DNA from: Bactericera cockerelli
Taxonomy: Eukaryota > Arthropoda > Insecta > Hemiptera > Triozidae
DNA: 64,000 bases
Direction of reading: 5' to 3'
NCBI GenBank assembly: GCA_024516035.1
Contig: CM044956.1
Coordinates: 53,185,316-53,249,315 of the forward strand
How positions within the stretch are numbered: the first letter of the stretch is position 1; every line of letters starts with the position of its first letter. Shown piece by piece: positions 23,279 through 31,452 of this stretch. The notes beneath the pieces were generated by a model, which had not been told where the DNA came from, did not search any database, and was given only the letters and a program-made list of their open reading frames with translations. The translations under genes were made by a program, and so were the position numbers.

Positions 23279-23410
23279 AAAGTTATCATATTGTGCGAAT
23301 TCGCTCGTGACATCACAACTACTCAAACTCTTTACAAATTTTCATTACTAATTTTACACATTACATTCCAGGTTACATGTCCGCCGCCTTATCGATCAAG
23401 CTACATATAA
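23279..23410 (-). repeat. SINE family B (diverged)
   Basis: Minus strand: TAGCTTGATCGATAAGGCGG, then CGGACATGTAACCTGGAATG, an expanded middle, then GAGTTTGAGTAGTTGTGATG. The B box is degraded. Confidence 0.65.
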
Positions 23411-24049
23411 TTTTTTAGTATTAATAACGTACATACATAATAATATTTTTTTTTTTAAAATCATCCATGAATTGTCATAAAATTGACAGGTGGTGAAGGT
23501 AATGTAAATCTAGCGCGTGAATCCGAGTATCGAATGCCACTCTCTGTGACATCCAATCCGTATTAAAAGCTCTTGTATTAAAACCATAAATAATCCTGTG
23601 TACCATTGAGACTTCGCCACTGCTAAAGGAAGAAGTCTAATAATCAAATTGGAAAGTCTAGATGGGAAAAGGCCACAAGTAAAACTCCAGGCGTGTTTAT
23701 GTTTCCTAAAGACACAAAGTTTTGAATACTGGGAGCCTCCACAAAGCACTCCTTGTATTAGACTATAGAGCTTAGCCTGGAAGTTTTTTTTTTTTTTTTT
23801 TTTAGAGAGAGAGGTGGTAAATCTTATAATGTCTTCAAGACGAACACCAGAATCATTTCTGACCACGGTGCTCAGTGTGGGGCTGTTGTTCAGACAACTG
23901 TGAACAATACCCACTAGAATCCTCCTCTTTCCTTGTAAACTATAGAGCTTAGCCTTGTGTGATGAAAATAATTAATAGAATCCCGAGATCATAACCCAAA
24001 CTCGTTACTTGGACGTCGGTTATTTGAGTTCTAAACATGTTCGAATTCG

Positions 24050-24190
24050 TGCACTGGTAGTCAAGTGGTTAACGCGCTAGTCTGGTAATCCAGAGGTAGC
24101 GTAAGATTCGTTGGTTCGAATCCCAGCCAGTGCAAGATTTTTTCCTCATTAATTTGAGTTTGTTACAGCATAATAATAAGACTCTTACCT
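24050..24190 (+). repeat. SINE family E, tRNA-derived
   Basis: Head: TGCACTGGTAGTCAAGTGGT, CTAGTCTGGTAATCCAGAGG and B box GGTTCGAATCCC. It closes with CCAGCCAGTGCA, whose last eight bases pair perfectly with the first eight (TGCACTGG/CCAGTGCA). The body TAATTTGAGTTTGTTACAGC and ATAATAATAAGACT recurs at 54645. The acceptor stem is intact, but the anticodon arm does not fold as a normal 7-nt loop. SINE is preferred over a tRNA gene. It ends about 100 bp from exon 4. Confidence 0.75.
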
Positions 24191-24288
24191 TCGGTGATCT
24201 TACAAGAATCGGTGCATGGCCAGCGCGCCATCCACGCTGGCCAATGAAAATAAGTTACATCTAAGTGGAAAATAAAATGGTGACTCAC

Positions 24289-24410
24289 CACTCGGGTCCA
24301 GGTAATCTTGGGCACGGGGTTTCCCTCCGCCTTGCAGTCCAGAGTGGTGGAGGTGCCCTTCTTCACATCCACCTCCCTCACCTCCTTGCCAGAGCTCATG
24401 CGGGGAGGCA
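24289..24410 (-). CDS. IgSF cell-adhesion gene, coding exon 4 (first half of Ig domain 2)
   Basis: Reads (V)PPRMSSGKEVREVDVKKG, then TSTTLDCKAEGNPVPKITW and TRV. The acceptor is TTTCAG at 24411-24416 (minus strand) and the donor GTGAGT at 24288-24283. It enters in phase 1, so the first Val is split across the junction with exon 3, and leaves in phase 0 (122 nt = 2 + 40 codons). It contributes the B-strand Cys (predicted residue 176) and the core Trp (188) of Ig domain 2. The GNPVP-x-I-x-W tract is characteristic of I-set domains in insect lachesin/klingon/amalgam-like adhesion proteins. Splitting an Ig domain by a phase-0 intron is normal for this superfamily. GC-rich third positions set the exon off from its AT-rich flanks. 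Confidence 0.92.
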
Positions 24411-24462
24411 CTGAAACCAGACGAGGAGGTTGTTAGTTTATTTGGGTTGGCATGTTTTTCAA

Positions 24463-24470
<8 letters not shown>

Positions 24471-24498
<28 letters not shown>

Positions 24499-24832
24499 CT
24501 TTATTAGGTAGAACAAAAAAATATATAACAGTAAAAACACAATGAAATATAAAGAAAAACAAAAAAGATTAAACAAATATACAAGAAGGAAAAAAAGAGA
24601 GAAATGTCCTACCTAAAGGGCGGGGTTATAATTTTTTTGTATATAAGTTTGTATATAGGTGTCGTCTTTTTTTATGCTTTGTTCGGAGGACAGAGTACAA
24701 TGTTAATAGTATAAAATTAAGAAAAAACAAACAAATGACAAAATAAATAGGTAAAAAGAAATAACACTAATGTCGTACCTAAAGGGCGGGGTTGTTGCCT
24801 GTGGCAATCTCTTCCACCCAACCCTTTATGAA
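24471..24832 (-). repeat. Two LINE 3' ends in tandem
   Basis: The first copy (24471-24640) starts at a T-run with AAGCTTTATTAGGTAGAAC and stops within the CCTAAAGGGCGGGGTT motif. The second (about 24660-24832) runs through the same motif to the hairpin TTGCCACAGGCAA (24795-24807) and GGGTTGGGTGGAAGAG. Both are minus-oriented. The pair may result from two insertions or one nested in the other's tail. Confidence 0.7.
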
Positions 24833-25137
24833 TAGGTAAATCGACAGTACTTAATATTGTAAGTCCTTGAAGCACCCTGCTACTAACAGGCGAGAATAGC
24901 CGTCAAAGGCAATGTAGAAAAAACAATGGATATTCTCTCATACACTGGAGCAACTTGTAAGTCAAAAGTTTCGTGTGAATGACATCAAAGAACTCGTCTT
25001 GTGTTTTCCTTTAGCTCGGGGCATGGTTTTTAATTAGCTTCCTAGAAATAAAACTCAAGCTTTACTTTCCAGGATGAGTGAGCCCCTTTCAGACACGATC
25101 GCGTATCAGGGTTCATTGACCTAAAGTAATATAGTGA

Positions 25138-25430
25138 GAGCATGATTAGTGTTTGCTTGCCATGCGGAAAGTCCCCAGTTCAAAACTTAAAGGCAACAAA
25201 AAATTTGTATGTTTGTAATTTTGGTTACATTTGTTTGTAAGGTACACCTTCCGGTGCGCTCATGTTGACCCAGCACCTAAATGGGAAGTATTGTGTCATT
25301 TCTCGCCCATCAGAGGGGAGGCATACTACGGGATGGCCAGGCTACAGCACAGACCACAAGCGTCTACAGTAGCTGCTGTTTTATGGCTACGAAATTGAAA
25401 AAGGCTGTGAAACACTCATCTTAAAAAAAA
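25138..25430 (+). repeat. SINE family C (diverged)
   Basis: TGCTTGCCATGCGGAAAGTC matches the tRNA-Gly-like head, with a decayed B box (CCCAGTTCAAAACTT). The body GCTCATGTTGACCCAGCACC, then CTACAGTAGCTGCTG, and an A-run match the copy at 7964. Confidence 0.8.
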
Positions 25431-25439
25431 ATCGAAGAC

Positions 25440-26095
25440 AGTAGTTAAATCGTTCAACCAAGAAAGAAGTTAACTGTGGCTATTAGTGTAAGCATTTTTC
25501 ACCACCTAAAACCTCTCCTTTTTTGCAAGTATGTACCACATATTTCTTTTTTATGAGGTTTTCGGTGTTTTCACCAATGATAATTGACAGTTCATAAGAT
25601 TGATGTGGTACATAAAATAATATCAAATGCTAGGTTGTATGCACAATTGCACACTATCCATTACGACTCTGTCATACATTATTTTAAAATTTGTCCCGTG
25701 GCCAAGTGCGGGATCGGCACTAGTTATGTAGAAGTAGGTGCTCGTATGGTGTACTGTAGTATAGGAAATAATAATGAAAGTCAAAGATAAACGTTTTGCA
25801 ATACATTCTTTTTGAACTTTGAAAATATTATTATTAGTTCACTTGCCTGAACCTTGTACATCTATGTAGGTATGTATGTTCGATTGTTCACTCTTCACTT
25901 AGCATCATTTATGTGAGACTCAAGTATAGGATGTTTCAAAAAAATTGAGCCAGACATACCTTAAAAATTGTCCAGCAACTTTTTCTTGTAGGTATATTGG
26001 CATGTTTGTTTAGTGTTTATACACAAATAGGTATGTATGTAACTATATATACACTTGTACAGGTATACTGTACAAAATTATTACTTTTAATAGAA
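25440..26095. other. Intron 3 stretch, nothing recognised
   Basis: AT-rich with no supported feature; the 68-residue plus-strand frame at 25584 shows no domain. Confidence 0.4.
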
Positions 26096-26097
26096 GG

Positions 26098-26160
26098 TAA
26101 CCACCAGGCGAGGTTAATGTTCAAAGCATTTTCTACCACCTAATCCTCAGAGTTTTATTA
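26098..26160 (-). repeat. LINE/SINE 3' tail fragment with stem-loop
   Basis: Minus strand: GATTAGGTGGTAGAAAATGC, then TTTGAACATTAACCTCGCCT. The stem (26116-26130) has a sequence different from the LINE copies but the same flanking frame GGTGG-AGA ... ACCTCGCC. Confidence 0.6.
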
Positions 26161-26416
26161 TTATGTGGTCGCATACTCAAATATATGAGGACAAATCCAG
26201 CCTCCATGCGCCAGCTTGTATAGATAACAAGCCTAGCACTGTAACCACATCAACTACCAATGTACATAGCATTCCTCATAATACTAAGGTAATTTCCAAA
26301 AAAATCTATAAGTCCATAAAAAATAGGCCATTAGTACTGTCGTTAGGATTACTTTGAAGGATGAAAGTTCCAAATGATGTTGTGTCCAATAAAAAAAAAA
26401 TAGGTATTACAAATTA

Positions 26417-26537
26417 TTAAACAGGATTTAAGTCGAGATAAGCTGGACCCCTTCGGTCGAAGTTTCAACCAATCACAGCGAACTATAGCCCAATTTGAGA
26501 TACAGTCTGTCTTATCTTAACTTTAATTCTGTTTTAA
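26417..26537. mobile_element. Candidate 121-bp MITE with TTAA ends
   Basis: TTAAACAGGATTTAAGTCGA and GATAAG on the left mirror CTTATCTTAACTTTAATTCT plus GTTTTAA on the right, about 24-bp terminal inverted repeats with four or five mismatches. TTAA is present at both extremes, as in piggyBac-type targets. The interior GTTTCAACCAATCAC.. also occurs near 40741-40760, suggesting a second decayed copy. Confidence 0.45.
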
Positions 26538-27504
26538 ACTTCTGACTTTAATACCAGTTCTTCGATACTAAAAGGCCCTTAATACCGAATACAGGGCCCC
26601 CTTAATACCATTTCTTCGATAGATCATTTTTGAAGCAACATGTAGACGATGCTATAAGAAATAGTAAGAATATAATATCGAGAGGAGATTCTTCTTAGAC
26701 TGTAAGAAATATTAAAAGTAGTGTTCTTTCTTCGTAATTTTCATTGCTACATGTAAAGCTTTTCATATATGTACATACCTTTACATGGTGCGCACTGTAC
26801 TGTGAGCTAATTGTACAAAAGAAAATTTCCTGCGTTCATCTCTGTAGGATGATTTCCTTGGGTATACGAGTAGGAGTATAGTTCGAGAACACGAAAGACA
26901 GGGTTCTTCAGTGGGAAATAAGGAAATATTCGGGGTAAAAAAGGGAATTAACATATTATAAGGAAAAAGGCACATGGTGATGAAGCACTATTGTCATAAT
27001 TATGGTTAAAGTTCTTTAATTTGATTAATATTGTATGATTATGCGTCTTAAGTGCATGTTTTGCAATAAAAATCTAGAAACGAATGAAATCTAGTGCTCG
27101 TGAAATCTAGTTCACTTTAGGTATTTAAGTTTAAAAAAGCAATTTTTTTTTTAATTTGCACTGATTAATAAACACAGCTACCCCACCTTTTAAGATTATC
27201 GAAAAAAATCCCCTAAATACTTCTTTAAGAACATTTAAATATCTTCTTTGAAGATTTTAAAATAATATTTCAAAATATTAAAGAAATATCTTCAGATAAT
27301 GTCAAAGTATGTTTCTTTGTTTCAGGACTCAGTACTATGAATACCTATAAATACTCGTACCTATATACAAATCTGCACCTCTATTGCTCGTTTGATAACA
27401 AATGTCTCAAAACTGACTTCAGAGCAATAATTTTTTTTTGATTGAATGAAATGGATTGATAAAAATATGAAGTAGATAAGTTAATAAGAAAATAAAATCT
27501 ACTT

Positions 27505-27712
27505 TCTACGTAACGGTTCTGACTACTGCCCGTAGTCCAGAGATCCTGAGTTCAATTCCCGGATGGATCAGACTTTTCGAAGAAAATTGTGTTCCCTCCA
27601 AACATGTGAGGCTGACATTTCAGCACCTACCCAGACTGAATGAGGTGAATGTGGGTAGCTGGTACGATTCCCAGCGAATGGAAGGTAAAACCCCCGTCCT
27701 GACTATCTATCT
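27505..27712 (+). repeat. SINE family D, 3' truncated
   Basis: CTACGTAACGGTTCTGACTA, CTGCCCGTAGTCCAGAGATC, then B-box-like GTTCAATTCCCGG and the shared core up to GAATGGAAGGTAAAACCCCC. The GGAAGGGCATC tail is absent. Same head as 7609. Confidence 0.8.
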
Positions 27713-28590
27713 CAAATCAGGATTTTAATAACAAAATAATAGAATCATCTGGTCACAAAAGATCTAATTAGGTCGCAGTAATAATTGTGAGAGTTTCACT
27801 AAAAACTATGCAACCAGGTCAGATAATAATAAGATGTAATATAATATTAAAAAAGTAAAACTAGTAGGCACATTAATTTTGTAGGAAACTGTGAAGGTCA
27901 GAATTTTTCAAGGTTGAAGTTTGCCACATTGCATAACTAAAAAGTTCCAGGGCGCGCATACATAATGTAAATTAAAATCTCAAGTTGACAATTGAATAAA
28001 TTATTATTTTTATGGTTATACTCGTAATTCATTCCAAGATTTTCTCAGAAAAACAATTATTTCTCGTCTTATCTAGTTTTATTCTACGTAATTGATTTCA
28101 TCGCCGGAGCTGCTAGGATAATGAAGACTACGACGCGCGTGAGAGAGAAATATTTATAATTGCAAAATTTGTAGAAAATTCAGGCCAAAAGGGATGAAAA
28201 TTTAATTTAAATAAATTGGAAAGTTTTTTCATTAAAAATAAAAAGGAAAGAAAATTAAAAGAATTGAAATTTCCACTCTTCCTCGAGCAGTTTAATAAAA
28301 AATATTTATTTTGGTGTCCAACTTTTTCCTTCATTTTCTTATTGGAAAATCACTTCTTCACCTTAATTTTAAATACAGATGGATTCACTCAAAGAATTAT
28401 TTTTGAAACCCTTGAATTTAATGATTTGAATTTGATATTTTTTATCTCTCTCTCTGTTTCAAGTTTAAGGGGTTGATTTCGATTTCACGCCGTTACTTCG
28501 TTTCTAATATTTCCTCGTACCAGCTATTCACCATAAAAACCGCACCCCGCATACATAGAAAAAATCTACAAATTAAAGTAGTCTTATATA

Positions 28591-28815
28591 GCCAGCGTCA
28601 ATGGCACGTTGAACACATCAGTTCTCATTCAGTCACTGAAGTAAGGCTACGTGCAGCGAGGTAACAACTTCAAATTCGGACTCTCGTAATACTCGCTATG
28701 CCCGTTCCCACTCAGGCTGGGTGAGGTTAATTTGAGTAGCTTGTTAGAGAGTTTCCAGCAAATGGAGGGTAAAACCCCTGTTGTGGACATGACCAAGCAG
28801 TTGACATGTTGCTTC
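28591..28815 (+). repeat. 5S-rRNA-derived SINE
   Basis: GCCAGCGTCAATGGCACGTT, GAACACATCAGTTCTCATTC and GTCACTGAAGTAAGGCTACG align along the first two thirds of eukaryotic 5S rRNA (GCC..ACGTTGAA..ACATC.GTTCTC..TCACTGAAGT..AAGC). Next come the core domain (CTCAGGCTGGGTGAGGTTAA) and the tail GACCAAGCAGTTGACA. The internal control region is partly decayed. It is a SINE and not a 5S gene, because the core and tail recur as a unit in other copies. Confidence 0.8.
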
Positions 28816-29089
28816 CGACTTCTAAGTACAGCCTCCTACTCAAAGAATAGACTCGGACTGCGTTCTCTCTATCTATCGCCTTCAACCTCTCTCAACTCAC
28901 CGCTCCATAACCTCGAGTGTCCACTATATCTCCATTTCTTAGCTCTTTCTCTCCCACTTCACCTCCTTCTTTTAATTTTCTTCCTCATCTTGGCTTTTTC
29001 TCTAGTTTTATCATTATCTATATTATTACTTTTAATTTTCTTGATCTACAAAATCTCATCAAATCCCTTCATTAACTGTTTCTGTCTCT

Positions 29090-29265
29090 TTCGTGTGTTT
29101 TTGTATCTCCCTCCCATCCCCTCTGTCTCTCTCTCTAGTTTCTGTCTGTCTCCAAGCTATCTTTCGCTCTCTATCTATCTCTGTGTGTCTCTGTCTGTCT
29201 CTGTCTGTCTCTCTCTCTCTCTCAATCACTCACTCACTCACTCACTCACTCACTCTCTCTCTCTC

Positions 29266-29312
<47 letters not shown>
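29090..29312. repeat. (CT)n / (CACT)n microsatellite
   Basis: TCTGTCTCTG units, a CACTCACTCACT run (29226-29251) and uninterrupted CT dinucleotides (about 29273-29309). Ser/Leu frames are artefacts. Confidence 0.9.
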
Positions 29313-29314
<2 letters not shown>

Positions 29315-29464
29315 ATATCTTATACTCTCATGTCTCGCTTATCCGTCTTAAATTTCTCATTTCTTTTCTCTTTTCTTGCCCTGCAACAAAAAAGCTTTTT
29401 GAGCGAAATATAATACAATTATTATAGATAAATACATACATACATATAGACATGTGTGTGAGAT

Positions 29465-29910
29465 ATAGAGAGTGAGAGAGATGATAAAAAGAGAGAGTAG
29501 GAGGGGGTGAATGAGAGTGAGAGAGAAAAAGAGAGTATTAGAAAGAGGAGCCGTCCTTTTTTAAGATTTCTCCCTCCTAGAAAAGGACAGGAAAAAAGGA
29601 GGAACAGGAGAGGGACAGAGAGGGAGAAAAAGAGAAGGAGAGAGAGAGAGAGAAGGAGGGAGAGTGAGAGAGAAAAAGGGAGTGAGAGAGAGAGAAAGAG
29701 AGAAAGATAAGTAGGAGAAAGAGAGAGTGAATATCATGTGATCTGATATTCTGTCACATAGGAGCTTTTTAGTCGTCCTTCTTTCTGATTTCTCCCTCCT
29801 AGAAAAGGATAGGGAGAGAGGAGGGACAGGAGAAGGACAGAGGGAGAGAGAGACAGAGAAAGAAGGAGGGAGAGGAAGTATAGAAAGAGAAAGCGAGAAG
29901 AAGGATACGA
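29465..29910. repeat. GA-rich tract containing a duplicated segment
   Basis: Two related blocks, each with CGTCCTT..TTTCTCCCTCCTAGAAAAGGA (29551-29590 and 29775-29812) followed by AGGAACAGGAGA or AGGGACAGGAGA and (GA)n, indicate a tandem duplication of about 223 bp. Confidence 0.7.
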
Positions 29911-30487
29911 AAGAAAACACCATTAATCATGTGCTAATGTTTTGAATTCTTATCCTCTGAGAGCTCAGGGAGGGAGACAGCCAGTCTACTTAAGAAAATG
30001 GGAGAGATATGGCGGAGGAGGAGAGAGAAGAGCGGAAGAAAGAGATTGAAGGGACGAATTGGAGTGTTGATTTATCCTCCATGTCCAATTATCATCTCAA
30101 ATATCCATCATCTCCTCCAGCCTCGCGTCAGGGAGGTGAAATACAGCCTCCAGTAGTGGAGGTGGGGATTTCTAGGAGGAGGAGGAGAAGACAGGAGGAT
30201 TTCAGGGTCTGGAAGAAGGGAGGGGAGGAAAACAGTGACACAAGGTGTCAGGAGAGCTTGTTATTATTTTTTTCCGTATTTTTGACACTTCATGTTTTTT
30301 CTTATAGAGATTTGTTTTTTTTTTTTTGATGAACAGAATATTATAGAACTTATCATGAGTTTGAAGACTTTGAAGTTATACAGTACCTATTCAAGTGTCA
30401 GTGGGTTGTATGAGTTTCTAGTAAAAATGGTCATTTTTGTCAGAAGTTCTCAAAAACTAGAAAGTTCTATAGTCAAAGAAAGAATGA

Positions 30488-30664
30488 GCCGACCTCCGTG
30501 GCTCAGTGGTTAAGAACATTTTATACTGACCCAGAGGTTGCAGGTTCGAATCACGGCCGGAGCGGAAAATTCTAAATTTTCCGTTTCCAGAATGGCATGA
30601 ATGTAAAAGTGAAGTGCCCTAAAGTAATGCGAAAGCGATTCCGGGGCACAGTTGAAAAAAAAAG
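30488..30664 (+). repeat. SINE family F, tRNA-derived
   Basis: Head GCCGACCTCCGTGGCTCAGT, GGTTAAGAAC (A box), B box GGTTCGAATCACGGCCGG, then palindromic GAAAATTCTAAATTTTCC and the body AAGTGCCCTAAAGTAATGCG ending in an A-run. It ends 80 bp upstream of the BEL element. Confidence 0.8.
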
Positions 30665-30743
30665 CAAAATATTATCAGCTTGTTGTAACATGGTGATTGA
30701 ATCTTTTAAGTTCGGATACATGATGGATTAGGATTGTTTTAAT

Positions 30744-31096
30744 TGTTCCCGCCGCGCCGTGTACCTACAACCTACTATTAAATCTGGCCGCAAGAAAACT
30801 GTAATTGGTTCAATGAAAATTCGGACAGATCAGTTCTCTGGCAGAAGCGCTCAACAACGTATCATTCTAGCGTAATAATATCTTTCCAAAGTTTTTCTTC
30901 CAATAAATAAAATATAACCAAGTTTGAACACAGAAGTTTGTAGCCTATTTTTGCCAGGAATTCACATAAGGTCAGCACCAACTATTTTTGGTCAGCACCA
31001 CTCATTTTGGTCCTTGGATCAACCATTTTTGGTCCTTGGATCAAACATTTTTGGTTCTTCGAGCCGCATCCATTTTTGGTTCTTCGAGCCGCAACA
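30744..31096 (+). repeat. BEL element 5' LTR
   Basis: TG..CA termini, polyadenylation-like AATAAATAAA near its middle, and a 3' part made of near-repeats of ATTTTTGGTCCTTGGATCAA and ATTTTTGGTTCTTCGAGCCG. It differs from the 3' LTR only at GGTCAGCACC versus GGTCAGTACC. Confidence 0.95.
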
Positions 31097-31116
31097 TTTT
31101 TGGTCCTTCGAACCGT
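31097..31116 (+). promoter_or_regulatory. Candidate primer-binding site of the BEL element
   Basis: The first bases after the LTR, TTTTTGGTCCTTCGAACCG, sit where minus-strand synthesis should be primed and include a TGG as a tRNA CCA end would need. The sequence is a near-copy of the repeats that end the LTR, so the boundary lies inside a repeat array. I cannot assign a tRNA primer. Confidence 0.4.
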
Positions 31117-31133
31117 GGATCTATCCAGTTCCT

Positions 31134-31437
31134 GTTCCCGTTTCATCTCCGCCCGGAGTGATTCCTGTTTCCTGTATCGGCTCCGCCTGGAGTGCTGCTG
31201 GATTCCTGTTTGTTCCCGTCTCATCTCCACCCGGAGTGATTCCTGTTTCCTGTATCGGCTCCGCCTGGAGTGCTGCTGGATTCCTGTTTGTTTCCGTCTC
31301 ATCTCCTCTCGGAGTGATTCCTGTTTCCTGTATCGGCTCCGCCTGGAGTGCTGCTGGATTCCTGTTCGTTACTGTCTCATCTCCGCCTGGAGTGATTCCT
31401 CGTTTCCTGTATCGATTCCGCCCGGAATTAATTGCAT
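31134..31437 (+). repeat. 78-bp tandem repeats in BEL leader
   Basis: Almost four copies (starts 31134, 31212, 31290, 31368) with CTCATCTCC..CGGAGTGATTCCTG and TATCGGCTCCGCCTGGAGTG. They occupy the untranslated leader between primer site and gag start. CGGAG/CTCCG words inside each unit can pair, so a structured leader (packaging signal or internal translation start) is possible; that is inference. Confidence 0.85.
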
Positions 31438-31452
31438 CACCAGCTGTCAAGA

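Noticed and set aside
23510..23914. 134-residue minus-strand frame
   Set aside because: Contains a Lys-run from a T tract (23777-23802) and no recognisable domain; ACTATAGAGCTTAGCCT occurs twice nearby (23764, 23939), suggesting repeat DNA.
24050..24135. Functional tRNA gene
   Set aside because: The acceptor stem pairs, but the anticodon arm does not form a standard loop and the attached body recurs at 54645, so a SINE is the better explanation.
28732..29427. 231-residue plus-strand frame
   Set aside because: Runs from a 5S-derived SINE into CT repeats; no domain.
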